Assembly (NCBI RefSeq): GCF_001499905.1
Contig: NZ_LQIS01000007.1
Span: 80,566-144,565, forward strand
Direction: 5' to 3'
Length of the DNA stretch: 64,000 nt
From: Mycobacterium sp. GA-1285
GTDB lineage: Bacteria; Actinomycetota; Actinomycetes; Mycobacteriales; Mycobacteriaceae
This document shows positions 31,258 through 41,700 of this stretch, piece by piece; the first letter of the stretch is position 1; each line of letters begins with the position of its first letter. Under the pieces are notes generated by a model that ran no database searches, had not been told where the DNA came from, and saw only the letters and a list, made by a program, of their open reading frames with translations. The translations under genes and the position numbers were made by a program.

Positions 31258-33486
31258 TCAGCCCGCGGGGGCGATGTCCACCGGGATGCCGTTGAGCACC
31301 GCGGTGCCCGACAGCGGATCCAGATGGCTGCCGTCGTTGAGCTGGTTGACATTCACCCCGGGCGCACCGGCCGCGACTCGTTGACCCGTGCCGTCACGGT
31401 CGTGACCCCAGCCGTGCGGTAAGGACACCACACCGCGCCGCATGTCCGGCGTGATCTCGATCGGCGCCAGCAGCTCGCCCCCGGGGCCCTTGACGACAGC
31501 GGTGTCGGTCAGGCCGAGCTCGGCCGCGTCGTCGGGGTGGATGCGCAGCGTGCACTGGTTGGAGCCACCCGACAGCGCGGGCAGGTTGTGCATCCAGCTG
31601 TTGTTCGACCGCAGGTGCCGTCGCCCGATGAGCACGAAACCGTCGGCGCGCACGCCGAGCGCATCCCGCAGCCGCGCGACCTCCGCGGTCAGCTGGGGTG
31701 GTGCGAGCTCGATCCGGCCGGACGGCGCCCGCAGCACCTCGGTCAGACGCGGTCGCAACGGGCCCAGGTCGATGCCATGCGGTGCGGCCTTGAGCTTGGC
31801 CAGCGTGAGACCGTCGGGGTGGGCGCCGAACCCATCGCCGTAGGCGCCGAGCCGCAGCATCATGTCGAGGCGCCGTTCGTAACCGGGAGCCGCGGGCAGC
31901 ATCGCGGTCAGTTCGTCGACGGACCGCCCGGCCACTGGCGACTCCGGATCGGCGGTCTCTTTGGCCAGCGTCGCGGCGATCACCTGATCGTCGACCAGCA
32001 TCGGATCGGCGCCGGGACCCAGACCGTAGAGGATCAGCGCGATGCGCGCGAGGATCTCGGCTTCGTCGGGTCGGTCGGTCGACGGGAGGGCAGGCGGGGA
32101 ATACCGCGCGTTGTTGCGCACGGCGAGGCTGTTGAGCGCGACGTCGAAGTGTGCGCTGCGCGACGGCGGAGGCGGCGGCAGGATGACGTCGGCGTGCCGG
32201 GTGGTCTCGTTCAGGTACGGGTCGACGCTCAGCATGAACTCGACACCGTCGAGCGCCCTGTCGAGGCGTTCACCGTCGGGCGCCGAGAGCACCGGATTGC
32301 CCGCGATCGTGATGATCGCCTTGATCTGCCCGTCGCCGGGGGTGTCGATCTCTTCCGCCAGCGCCGCGGCCGGAAACTCCGACAGCACTTCGGGATAACC
32401 CGACACGCGGCTGTGCCAGCGCCCGGTTCGAAAGCCGCGGCCCGGCTTGGGCGGCCGTGGCGCGGGCGCGATCGGCGACTGCGGGAACATCGCGCCGCCG
32501 GGACGGTCCAGGTTGCCGGTGAGGACGTTCACCACGTCGACGAGCCAGCTGCCCAAGGTGCCGAATTCCACGGTGGACGTGCCGATCCGGCCGTACACCG
32601 CGGCCGACGGCGCCGCCGCGAGTTCGCGTGCGAGCGTACGGATATCGTCTGCGGACACCCCGCAGTAGGCCGCGACCGCATCCGGTGAGAAGTCGGCGGC
32701 GAGCGCACGCACCAACTCGACACCGTCGACGTGCCCTTCGAGATCTTTCAGGTCGGCGAGGTTTTCGTCGAACAGAACTTGTACGACGCCCAGAAGCAAC
32801 GCCGCGTCGGTGCCGGGCCGCGGTGCCAGGTGACGGTCGGCGAGCTCGGCGGTGCGGGTGCGGGCGGGATCGATGACCACGAGGCGGCCGCCGCGTCTGC
32901 GCAGGGCGCGCAGCTTGCCGGGGAAATCGGCCGCTGTCGCCAGACTGCCGTTGGACACAAGGGGATTCGCACCGATGACCACGAGATAATCGGTGCGGTC
33001 GAGATCGGGCACGGTGAACGCGACCGGGCTGCCGAACATCAGCCCCAGCGCGACGTGTTTCGGCATCTGATCGAGGGTGCTCGCCGAGTAGACCTGCCGG
33101 GTGCCCAGCGCCTTCACGACCAGCGGCGTGTAGAGACCACCGGCGATGGTGTGGGCGTTCGGGTTGCCCAGATAGACGCCGACGGCTGCGCCGCCGTGTT
33201 CGGCGATGACGCCGCCGAGACCCTCGGCGACCGCCGCGAACGCCTCCTCCCAGGTCGCTTCCGTCAGCGCGCCGTCGCGCCGGATCAACGGCCGGGTCAA
33301 CCGGTCGGGGTCGTTGTCCAGTTCGGCGAAGCTGGCGCCCTTCGGGCAGATGAAACCGTGGCTGAACACGTCGTCTTTGTCGCCGCGGGCGCCGGTCACG
33401 CGACCGTCGTCGATGGTCAGGACCAGACCGCAGGTGGCTTCGCACAGCGGGCAGATGCGAAGGGCTGTCTCGCGCATGCCCCTCAT
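31258..33486 (-). CDS. Molybdopterin bis-MGD oxidoreductase with [4Fe-4S] cluster
   Basis: A 742-residue member of the DMSO-reductase superfamily. The N-terminal [4Fe-4S] ligands are Cys12, Cys15, Cys19 and Cys47 (ICPLCEATCG and FICPKG). Molybdopterin-binding stretches include VVIGANPLVSNGS, VYGRIG and the C-terminal dinucleotide-binding domain (GVVSLPHGWGHDRD, GVNVNQLND). There is no Tat signal, so the enzyme is cytoplasmic like assimilatory nitrate reductase or formate dehydrogenase H; its substrate is not evident. The start may be ATG 33486 or 33477. It lies 10 bp after hpt and could be co-transcribed with it. Confidence 0.9.
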   Translation of the reverse strand: MRGMRETALRICPLCEATCGLVLTIDDGRVTGARGDKDDVFSHGFICPKGASFAELDNDPDRLTRPLIRRDGALTEATWEEAFAAVAEGLGGVIAEHGGAAVGVYLGNPNAHTIAGGLYTPLVVKALGTRQVYSASTLDQMPKHVALGLMFGSPVAFTVPDLDRTDYLVVIGANPLVSNGSLATAADFPGKLRALRRRGGRLVVIDPARTRTAELADRHLAPRPGTDAALLLGVVQVLFDENLADLKDLEGHVDGVELVRALAADFSPDAVAAYCGVSADDIRTLARELAAAPSAAVYGRIGTSTVEFGTLGSWLVDVVNVLTGNLDRPGGAMFPQSPIAPAPRPPKPGRGFRTGRWHSRVSGYPEVLSEFPAAALAEEIDTPGDGQIKAIITIAGNPVLSAPDGERLDRALDGVEFMLSVDPYLNETTRHADVILPPPPPSRSAHFDVALNSLAVRNNARYSPPALPSTDRPDEAEILARIALILYGLGPGADPMLVDDQVIAATLAKETADPESPVAGRSVDELTAMLPAAPGYERRLDMMLRLGAYGDGFGAHPDGLTLAKLKAAPHGIDLGPLRPRLTEVLRAPSGRIELAPPQLTAEVARLRDALGVRADGFVLIGRRHLRSNNSWMHNLPALSGGSNQCTLRIHPDDAAELGLTDTAVVKGPGGELLAPIEITPDMRRGVVSLPHGWGHDRDGTGQRVAAGAPGVNVNQLNDGSHLDPLSGTAVLNGIPVDIAPAG

Positions 33487-33496
33487 CTTGCGCCGT

Positions 33497-34087
33497 TCAG
33501 TGCTGCTCGTACACCTTCGGGTCCAGCGTGCCGATGTAGTCGAGGTCGCGGTAGCGCTCGGCGTAGTCCAGGCCGTAGCCGACGACGAACTCGTTGGGGA
33601 TGTCGAAGCCCACGTGCGCGATGTCGACGTCGGCGCGCACCGCGTCGGGCTTTCGCAGCAGCGCGCACACCCGAAGCGAGCGGGGATGGCGGGTTGCGAG
33701 GTTGCGCAGCAACCACGACAGGGTCAGCCCGGAGTCGACGATGTCCTCGACGATGAGCACGTCGCGGCCGTTGATGTCGCGGTCGAGGTCTTTGAGGATG
33801 CGCACCACACCGGATGACGAAGTCGACGAACCGTAGGAGCTGACCGCCATGAACTCCAGCTGGGTCGGCAGCGGGATCGCGCGCGCCAGGTCCGTGACGA
33901 AGAAGACCGCGCCCTTGAGCACGGTCACCAGCAGCAGATCTTGGCCGTTGGCGGCGACGGTCTCGCGGTACTCCTCACCGATCAGGGCGCCGAGCTCGGC
34001 GATCTTCGCCTGGATCTCGTCGGACGACAGCAGCACCGACTTGATGTCACCGGTATACAAATCGGCGTATCCTTCAGGCACGGGCAC
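33497..34087 (-). CDS. hpt: Hypoxanthine(-guanine) phosphoribosyltransferase
   Basis: Hpt salvages hypoxanthine and guanine with PRPP. The 196-residue protein has the active-site [14 protein letters not shown], the flexible loop [14 protein letters not shown] and the PRPP motif [13 protein letters not shown]. The C-terminal [16 protein letters not shown] is the purine-binding end. The GTG at 34087 lies inside the last codons of tilS (14-bp overlap), the common bacterial tilS-hpt pairing upstream of ftsH in many genomes, although here ftsH is about 6 kb away. It corresponds to Rv3624c. Confidence 0.96.
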   Translation of the reverse strand: MPVPEGYADLYTGDIKSVLLSSDEIQAKIAELGALIGEEYRETVAANGQDLLLVTVLKGAVFFVTDLARAIPLPTQLEFMAVSSYGSSTSSSGVVRILKDLDRDINGRDVLIVEDIVDSGLTLSWLLRNLATRHPRSLRVCALLRKPDAVRADVDIAHVGFDIPNEFVVGYGLDYAERYRDLDYIGTLDPKVYEQH

Positions 34088-35060
34088 AGTTTTTCATGGT
34101 TCGCACCGGCTCCGTGTGCAGGGTCAGCATGCCGCCGCGCCGCCCCGCGATCAGCCGTCGCTCGCGAAGCGGCGATCCCACCGCGACACCCCCTTGGCCT
34201 CGCCACGCCGTGACGAGGGCGTCGACCGCGCGGATCTGCTTGTCGGTCAGCCCGGTGGCACCACCGTCGAGCAGCCACCGTCGAATCACCCTGCGCCGCA
34301 GCCCCTCTGGAAGGAGGGCCAGCTCCGCTCCGTCGAGTGCGTCGCCGTGCCGCAGCCCGGTCAGTGCGCGCTCGGCCAGTTCGTCGAGGGTGTCGGTGTC
34401 GGCGCGCAACGCGCCGGCGGTGCGGGCCAACGCCTCGGCGACCCCACCGCCGAGAACGTCTTCGAGCAGCGGCAGCACCTCCTCACGCAGGCGAACCCTG
34501 GTGAACCTGCGGTCGGAGTTGTGCGGGTCCTGCCACGGCGTGAGATCGAGCTCGGCACACACGGCCCGCGTCATCGCCCGCCGAACGCCGAGCAGGGGCC
34601 GGCACCACGGAGGATCCCACGGTCGCATGCCGGCGATCGAACGCGGCCCGGAGCCGCGGCCCAAACCCAGCAACACCGTCTCGGCCTGGTCGTCCAGCGT
34701 GTGCCCCAGCAGCACGGGCATTCCGTCCCGCGCGGCGTCCAGCGCAAGGTAGCGAGCGCTGCGCGCGGCGGCTTCGGGACCACCCGCCGTCCCGATGTCG
34801 ACGGTGATCACCTGTGCTGCAACGCATCCCGCGGACAACGCCTGCTTGCGCGCGGTCTCCGCCACGGCGGCGGAGTCGGGCTGCAACCGATGGTCGACGA
34901 TCAGCGCGGTGGTCGGTTTGAGGCCCGCCGCGACCGCGGTCAATGCCAGCGAATCGGGACCTCCCGACAGTGCGACGCACCAGCGGTCACCGGCGTCGAA
35001 GTCGCGGTCGAACGCCCCGATCGCCGCCCGGAGCGCGGCTACAGCACCCTGTCGATCCAT
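34074..35060 (-). CDS. tilS: tRNA(Ile)-lysidine synthetase
   Basis: TilS modifies the CAU anticodon of tRNA-Ile2 to lysidine so that it reads AUA. The 328-residue protein has the N-type ATP pyrophosphatase PP-loop SGGPDS at residues 32-37, the [13 protein letters not shown] segment, and [12 protein letters not shown]-terminal helical domain follows. The ATG 35060 gives [10 protein letters not shown]; it lies within the 3' end of the upstream zincin gene (22-bp overlap). It corresponds to Rv3625c (mesJ). Confidence 0.95.
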   Translation of the reverse strand: MDRQGAVAALRAAIGAFDRDFDAGDRWCVALSGGPDSLALTAVAAGLKPTTALIVDHRLQPDSAAVAETARKQALSAGCVAAQVITVDIGTAGGPEAAARSARYLALDAARDGMPVLLGHTLDDQAETVLLGLGRGSGPRSIAGMRPWDPPWCRPLLGVRRAMTRAVCAELDLTPWQDPHNSDRRFTRVRLREEVLPLLEDVLGGGVAEALARTAGALRADTDTLDELAERALTGLRHGDALDGAELALLPEGLRRRVIRRWLLDGGATGLTDKQIRAVDALVTAWRGQGGVAVGSPLRERRLIAGRRGGMLTLHTEPVRTMKNCARA

Positions 35061-36100
35061 CGTTGGGGCTCGTCGATTTCGATTGGCAGAGGCAATGTTT
35101 CGGGTTTCGTCCACACGGCGTTGAACCGGTCCATGCCGACCGTGGACACCACGTGGTCGACGAACGCCTTGCCGCGGGTGTACTGACTGAGCTTGGCGTC
35201 GATGCCCAGAAGCATCCGCACCACCCGCTGCAACGGCGACTGTTTGCGCTGACGCCGCTCGTCGAACCGCTTGCGAATCGTCGCGACGGACGGCACCACC
35301 GCGGGACCGACGGCGTCCATCACGTGGTCCGCGTGGCCTTCCAGCAGCGTGCCGAGCACGAGCAGTTGGTCGAGGGCCTCACGTTGAGGTTCGGACTGCA
35401 CCGCGCGCAACAGCCCGATCATGCCATTCGAATTGACATCTGCCACAACGCCGTTCGATTCGCCACGGCGGTTGCGTACGAACGCGGCGAGCCGGGAGAC
35501 CATCTCGGCGATGTCGTCGGAGCTTTCTTCGGTGAGCACGGCGAGCGCACGCGACATGTGCTCGGCAAGCCACGGGTTGGCACGGAACTGCACCCGGTGG
35601 GTGACCTCGTGCAGGCAGACCCACAGCCGGAAGTCGTAGGGCTGCACCCGCAGCTGGCGTTCCACGGCGATGACGTTCGGGTAGACCAGCAGCAGTTCGC
35701 CGCCACCGGGACCGAACGGATCGTACTGGCCGAGGATCCCCGAGGAGATGAACGCGAGCACCGCTCCGGTCTGCGCCCCAGTGATGCGCCCGCTGACGGC
35801 ACCTGCCGGCTTGTCCGATCCGCCCGTCATCACGCGCATCGACCGGGTGGCGGCGCGAATCCACTGCCGCCGGTCCACGATTCGCGCCTCGGGGATCTCA
35901 CCCCCTTCGGCCATACCGGTGACCTCGCGCACCGGCAGCTCGGCGGAGCGCGACGCCTCGGTCAACTGCTCGATCACCTGCCTGCGCGTGTAGTCCGTCG
36001 ATGCCGGACCGGGCCGGGCCAGCTTCTCCCCGACGGTGGCGGCGAAGTTCCAGTCGACGGCGCGACCGACGGACAGCGAGGATTTGGCCGACGGAGTCAC
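35039..36100 (-). CDS. Zincin-like metallopeptidase, DUF2342 family (Rv3626c-like)
   Basis: A 353-residue protein of the actinobacterial DUF2342 family. The zinc-binding HEVTH is at residues 164-168, in CLHEVTHRVQF, and a later conserved acidic segment LGTLLEGHADHVMDA may carry the third ligand. No signal peptide is seen, so it is probably cytoplasmic. The substrate is unknown. The GTG at 36100 overlaps the dacB stop (GTGA), and the 3' end overlaps the tilS start. dacB, this gene, tilS and hpt therefore look like one coupled transcription unit. Confidence 0.9.
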   Translation of the reverse strand: MTPSAKSSLSVGRAVDWNFAATVGEKLARPGPASTDYTRRQVIEQLTEASRSAELPVREVTGMAEGGEIPEARIVDRRQWIRAATRSMRVMTGGSDKPAGAVSGRITGAQTGAVLAFISSGILGQYDPFGPGGGELLLVYPNVIAVERQLRVQPYDFRLWVCLHEVTHRVQFRANPWLAEHMSRALAVLTEESSDDIAEMVSRLAAFVRNRRGESNGVVADVNSNGMIGLLRAVQSEPQREALDQLLVLGTLLEGHADHVMDAVGPAVVPSVATIRKRFDERRQRKQSPLQRVVRMLLGIDAKLSQYTRGKAFVDHVVSTVGMDRFNAVWTKPETLPLPIEIDEPQRWIDRVL

Positions 36101-37476
36101 GAGGCGCACCCGCACGCTCGCAGGGTCGCGGCCAGGTTGTCGAGCGCGATGCGTCCGGTCGGGCCCGCGTTGTTCGAGATGAACGCGAAGGTGAGGACCC
36201 TGCCACTCGCGTCGGTGACGATGCCGGAAAGGGAGTTCGTACCCGTGAGCGAACCGGTCTTGGCGCGCAGGAAACCGGCGGCGGGCTTGACGATGTCGGT
36301 GTCGAGATAGCGGTTCGACAGTGTTCCGCTGCCCCCGGCGATCGGTAGCAGGTCGACCAGCGGCCGCAGCTTGGGGTGGTCGTCTCCGGCCGCCGCCTGG
36401 ACCACCTCGTCCAGCGTCTCCGCGGTGAGCCGGTCGTCGACGGACAGGCCACTGGAGTCGAAGAGCCTCGCACCCGTGATGTCGATCCCGGCGTCGCCGA
36501 GGGCGCTGAGAACCGCCCGCACGGCGCCGTCGAAGCTCTGCGGACGGTTGAGCGCCGCGGCGGTTTCGCGTCCGATCGCCTCGGCCATCACGTTGTCGGA
36601 GGCGTTCATCATGTCGCGCAGCCGCGACATCAGGGGCGGCGAATGGACCGCGGCGAGCTCCTTGCCGCCGCTGGCGCTGCCGGGCCGCACGGTGACCTTC
36701 GCCGGGTCGATCTTCAGCGCCGCTGCCAGCGCCCGGCCGGCGTCCAGCGCGGGTGTGCGGGACCGCGCCGAGTCGACGCTCACCGGCTGGGTGCGACCGC
36801 CGTCGAGCATGACCGACTCCATCGGCGCGATGTCGCCGCCGTCGATGTCGAGGGGGTCCCACCCCGGCGCCATGGTGGGCCCGCTGTAGCCGCTGGTGTC
36901 GACCTGAACGGACGTCACCTCGATACCGCTGCCCGTCACCTGTTCGGCGAGATCGTCGATGCGCGCCGCGTCCCGGTACCAGGTGTCCTCGCCCGCGCGG
37001 GCCGCCGACAGCGTCGGGTCACCGCCACCCTTGAGCACCACCACGCCGGGGCTGCGCCCGCTGAACACCCGCGTGGTCAGCCGCGCTTCGCGGTCCAGCG
37101 TCAGCAGCGCAGCGGCTGCGGTGAGCGACTTGTTCGTCGACGCGGGCTGCATCGGCGCATCGGCGCGCTGCTCCCACAGCGCGGTGTCGGTCATCGCATC
37201 GGTGACGCGCCCGGTGAGGTCACCGAGATTCGGGTCGGCCAGCACGGGCGCCAGCCTGGCGGCGAGCCGGTCGGGCCGCGGCCTGGGCACCGAGTCCGCC
37301 ACCGGCACGACGCCGGGGTTCGCCGTCGCGGCCGGGGGCGTCGGCTTGCCCGCCGCGGCGTCGGTAGACCGACCTGTGGTGACCATCGCGGCCACCGCCA
37401 CCACCACGGCAACCAGCAGCAGTACCGCCACCGAAACCGCCACATGCGTGGATCGCCGCCATTGACTGGGCCGCAT
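36097..37476 (-). CDS. dacB: D-alanyl-D-alanine carboxypeptidase / PBP4-type (DacB)
   Basis: A class C low-molecular-mass penicillin-binding protein trimming peptidoglycan cross-links. The 459-residue protein has one N-terminal transmembrane anchor (about 11-32). Its active site has the motifs STNK (Ser113, Lys116), SDN (293-295) and KTG (406-408), with the large insertion between the first two typical of PBP4. Start ATG 37476 sits behind GGAGGG. It corresponds to Rv3627c. Its stop overlaps the next gene. Confidence 0.95.
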   Translation of the reverse strand: MRPSQWRRSTHVAVSVAVLLLVAVVVAVAAMVTTGRSTDAAAGKPTPPAATANPGVVPVADSVPRPRPDRLAARLAPVLADPNLGDLTGRVTDAMTDTALWEQRADAPMQPASTNKSLTAAAALLTLDREARLTTRVFSGRSPGVVVLKGGGDPTLSAARAGEDTWYRDAARIDDLAEQVTGSGIEVTSVQVDTSGYSGPTMAPGWDPLDIDGGDIAPMESVMLDGGRTQPVSVDSARSRTPALDAGRALAAALKIDPAKVTVRPGSASGGKELAAVHSPPLMSRLRDMMNASDNVMAEAIGRETAAALNRPQSFDGAVRAVLSALGDAGIDITGARLFDSSGLSVDDRLTAETLDEVVQAAAGDDHPKLRPLVDLLPIAGGSGTLSNRYLDTDIVKPAAGFLRAKTGSLTGTNSLSGIVTDASGRVLTFAFISNNAGPTGRIALDNLAATLRACGCAS

Positions 37477-37592
37477 AACCCTCCTGCTCAACCTGGACCG
37501 CCCCCGTACAAGCAGCGTATCGCTCCATTAAGGTTGACCCGCGTTATCACCGGACGACCCCAGACAAGAGCACAGGGCAAGGAGCCACGGCC

Positions 37593-38087
37593 GTGCAGGA
37601 CAGCCAATATGAGGTAGTCATCGAGATCCCCAAGGGTTCGCGCAACAAGTACGAGGTGGACCACGAGAGCGGCCGGGTGAAGCTGGACCGCTACCTGTAC
37701 ACGTCGATGGCATATCCGACCGATTACGGTTTCTTCGAGAACACCCTCGGTGAGGACGGCGACCCGCTGGACGCCCTGGTGCTGCTGCCCGAATCCGTGT
37801 TCCCCGGGTGCATCGTCGATGTGCGCCCGGTGGCGATGTTTCGGATGACCGATGAGGCCGGCGGTGACGACAAGGTCCTGTGCGTGCCGGCCGATGATCC
37901 GCGCTGGGAGCACATTCGGGACCTCGGCGACGTGCCCTCCTACGAGCTCGACGCGATCAAACACTTCTTCGTGCACTACAAGGATCTGGAACCGGGCAAG
38001 TATGTGAAGGCCGCAGACTGGGTCGGCCGCTCGGAGGCCGAGGCCGAGGTTCAGGCGTCGGTCGAGCGGTTCAAGAAGGATCACTGA
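37593..38087 (+). CDS. ppa: Inorganic pyrophosphatase (family I)
   Basis: Ppa hydrolyses pyrophosphate released by biosynthesis. The 164-residue protein has the family I substrate loop GSRNKYEVD, the signature [10 protein letters not shown] with the metal-binding aspartates, and the C-terminal [16 protein letters not shown]. The GTG 37593 follows AAGGAG at 8 nt. Compared with M. tuberculosis Ppa (Rv3628) the N-terminus is slightly longer. It is divergent from dacB. Confidence 0.97.
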   Translation: MQDSQYEVVIEIPKGSRNKYEVDHESGRVKLDRYLYTSMAYPTDYGFFENTLGEDGDPLDALVLLPESVFPGCIVDVRPVAMFRMTDEAGGDDKVLCVPADDPRWEHIRDLGDVPSYELDAIKHFFVHYKDLEPGKYVKAADWVGRSEAEAEVQASVERFKKDH

Positions 38088-38150
38088 CAGTCGAGCAAGT
38101 TTTCCTGGCCGTAACACGCCGTAACCGGATCGTTCTGCCCGCGTTCGATC

Positions 38151-38618
38151 ATGGCTTGCGTGTTGATGCATCAGGGGATCGGCCTCGAAGCGTTCAACGC
38201 GATGCCGATGCGCAGGGCGGTACACGCGGTGTACGAATGCTGTTGTTGCGTGCCGCTGGCCGCAGAGTTGGCGCGCGGGCGGCCGTATCCCGATCACGAG
38301 TCGTTGTTCCGCGAAGCTGACGCTTTACTGTTCAGCCTCGGGGAAGAGTCCATCGACACGATCCTGCAGGCGTACCCGGATATCGGGCGCCGGCCCGGGC
38401 TGGCGGGCACCGCCCAGCGCTACCGCGAGCATTTCGGCTTCGGGTTCGTGATGTTCGTCAACGGCGTCGACGACGATCAGGTCCTGGCGACGATGAGCGA
38501 CCGGATGCACAACGACGCCGAGACCGAACGCAAGATCATGCGCAACGAGCTGGCCCGCATCAACCGCGCCCGCCTGCAGCGGATGCTGGGACCCGAGGGC
38601 GGCTACGACAACTGGTGA
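38151..38618 (+). CDS. OHCU decarboxylase (UraD)-like protein lacking the catalytic His
   Basis: The 155-residue helical protein matches the ureide-pathway OHCU decarboxylase family. FNAMPMRRAVHAVYECC, LAAELARGRPYPDHESLF and HFGFGFVMFVNG correspond to family blocks. In the family the catalytic His sits in an AHPDL-type motif; here the same place reads AYPDI, a His-to-Tyr change. A CCCC run near residue 31 is also unusual. It may be a non-catalytic homologue. No other purine-degradation gene is nearby. It lies 63 bp after ppa on the same strand. Confidence 0.7.
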   Translation: MACVLMHQGIGLEAFNAMPMRRAVHAVYECCCCVPLAAELARGRPYPDHESLFREADALLFSLGEESIDTILQAYPDIGRRPGLAGTAQRYREHFGFGFVMFVNGVDDDQVLATMSDRMHNDAETERKIMRNELARINRARLQRMLGPEGGYDNW

Positions 38619-38714
38619 CGCGGGGTCGTGCGTCAGCAGGGAGGGTTTGTCCGTACGCAGGGGGGCGGAAGGAATAGGCGTTTTCGCTGATGTTTCGGCG
38701 ATCGGCGGCGCCGC

Positions 38715-41700
38715 ATGCTGGCTAGCATGAGCGACACCAGCTGCACGAACTCAGAAATCGGCCCGGACATGAGCAAGCTTCCCACCGGCACGGTGACGTT
38801 GCTGCTGGCGGACGTCGAGGGATCGACGCGGCTGTGGGAAACGCAGCCCGACGCGATGACCGTCGCCGTCGAACGGCTCGACCAGAGCCTGACCGAGGCC
38901 GTCGCCGCGCACGGCGGGGTGCGGCCCGTCGAACAAGGTGAAGGCGACAGCTTCGTGATTGCGTTCGCCCGGACCGCCGACGCAGTGGCCTGCGCGCTCC
39001 AACTGCAGCGCGCCCCGCTGGCCCCGATCAAGCTGCGGATCGGAATACACACCGGCGACATCCAACTGCGCGACGAGGGCAATTACATCGGCCCGACGAT
39101 CAACCGTGCCGCGCGGTTGCGCGACCTGGCGCACGGCGGCCAAACCGTGCTCTCCGGGACGACGGAAGCGCTTGCCGTAGACCAGCTCCCGGCCGATGTC
39201 ACGCTGCTAGACCTCGGAATGCATCCCCTACGCGACCTGCCCCGCCCGGAACGCGTTGTGCAGCTGTGCCACCCCGACCTGCGCAACGAATTCCCGCCGC
39301 TGCGCACCGCCAATACCATTGCCGTCGAGCGCCTTCCGGTGCAATTGACCAGCTTCGTCGGGCGTCGAACGGAGATCACAGAAATCGGCGAGGCGCTCGC
39401 CGGCAACCGACTTGTCACGCTGACGGGTGCGGGGGGCGCAGGCAAGACCCGACTGGCGGTAGAGGTGGCAGCCACCATCGCAACCGACTTCTCCGACGGC
39501 GTCTGGTACGTCGACCTGGCACCGATCACCGATCCCGACATGGTGCCCGTGACCGTTGCCCGCGCGTTCGGCCTACCCGACCAGCCCGGCCAGCCGACGA
39601 TGGACGTGCTGCGGCGGTTCATCCGCGACCGTCACATGCTGGTCCTGATCGACAACTGCGAACACCTGCTCGACAGCAGCGCCGAGTTGATCGCCCACTT
39701 GCTGAGCGCATGCCCGGCCCTGACATTGTTGACGACGAGCCGCGAGCCGATCGGCGTGACCGGCGAGGTGAGCTGGCGGGTACCTTCGCTGTCACTGGAC
39801 GACGAAGCGATCGAACTGTTCGGCGACCGCGCCCGCCGGACCAAGCCGGACTTCCGCGTCACGGCCGAAAACGCCTCCACCGTGAGCGAGATCTGCCGCC
39901 GGCTCGACGGGCTCCCGCTGGCCATCGAGCTGGCCGCGGCGCGGGTACGCGCATTGTCACCGACCGAGATCCTCACCAGCCTGCACGACACGTTCCGCCT
40001 CCTGACCGGCGGAGCGCGAACCGCTGTGCGCCGCCAGCAGACGCTGCGCGCCTCGGTGGACTGGTCGCACGCATTGCTCAGTGAGCCTGAGCAGATGCTG
40101 TTCCGCCGCCTGGCGGTCTTCTACGGCGGGTTCGATCTCGCGGCCGCGCAGGCCGTAGCCGGCGGCGAACGCTACCAGGTACTCGATCAGCTCACGCTGC
40201 TGGTCGACAAGTCGCTGGTGGTGGCCGAAGACGGCCCTCTGGGCACGCGCTACCGGTTGCTCGAGACCGTGCGTCAGTACGCACAGGAGAAACTCGTCGA
40301 GTCCCGCGAAGGCAACGACGTGCGAGGCCGTCACCGCGACCACTACACCGAAATGGCCGCTCTCCTCGACGAGCCGACGGACGCCGAACACGAACGGCGG
40401 CTGGAGTGGGCGGAAGGCGAAATGGACAATCTGCGAGCGGCTTTCGCGTGGAGCCGAGAGACCTCCGGCACCGAGGATGCCCTGAGGTTGGCGTCGTCGC
40501 TGCAGCCGCTGTGGCTGACGCGAGGTTGCATCCAGGAAGGACTGAATTGGCTCGGCGCCGCGCTGGCCGATCACGGCTCCGAGACCGCGGACATCTCGTC
40601 GGTGTACGTCGCGGCGTCGGTCCGCAAGGCACAGTTGCTCGCCCAGCTGGGCAGAGCCGACGTCTTCGACGAGGCCGAGAGGATCCTGGCGACCGCGCGC
40701 GATTTCGGTGATCCTTCGCTGGTGGTGCAGGCACTGGGCGCGTGCGGGATCATCGGTGCGGCCATAAACGCAGAGACCGCGCAGGAGTACTACACCGAAG
40801 CGGCCGGCATCGCCCGAGACCTCGGCGACTCGGCAACCCTGGCGCAGGTCAGGGCGCACGAGGCCATCTCGTGTCTGCTCGGTGGCGGATCGATCCCGGC
40901 CGCGGAGGCCGCTGCCGAAGAAGGGCTTCGGATTGCCGAGACCATCGGTGACGACTTCGTCTCGCGTCAGTGCCGGCTGGCGCTGGCGTGGGCGCAGATC
41001 TTCGGCGTGGACCCGGCCGGGGGCGCCGACCGCCTGGGTGAAGTGGCCGAGGCGTGTGCCGTCGCCCACGACGCGATGTACGCGATGTACGCACGGGTGC
41101 TGCAGGCATACGCGCTCGCATACATCGGGGATCCGGCCGGCGCCGCGGCCATGGCGGAGGCCGCACTGCACAGCGCCTCCGCGCTCTTCGAGTACTACGA
41201 AGGTCCTGTTCACACCGCGTTCGGCATCAGCCACCTCGCGTCGGGTGACGCGGCCGCGGCCTGCAAAGCGTACGAGAAGGCGCTGCGATGCAGCGGCATG
41301 GATCTCCAGATCGCCCCGACCTACGTGTGGGCACCCTTGGCGCCGTTGGCATCCGGTGATCTCCTCACGGCCCGTCGCTGGGCCGACGACGTCGTGGCGG
41401 CGACCAAGGGCTGCGGTCGCTCGATCGCGTTGACCTCGCGCTCGCGCGTGGAGATCGCGCAGGGTGAACTCGACGCCGCCGAACGCGACGCCCACGACGC
41501 ACTCGAGTTGACCGTCGCGCTGCAGACCGGCTTCGTCGTCCCCTTCGCTATCGACTGCCTCGGTCAGGTTGCCGGCGAGGCCGGTAACCACCAATTCGCC
41601 GCACGACTGTTCGGCGCGGCCGAGACCATCCGCCGCAGAATGGGGGTGATCCGGTTCGGGGTTCTCGAAGCCGACGATGCGGCGAGGATCGCAGCGACGC

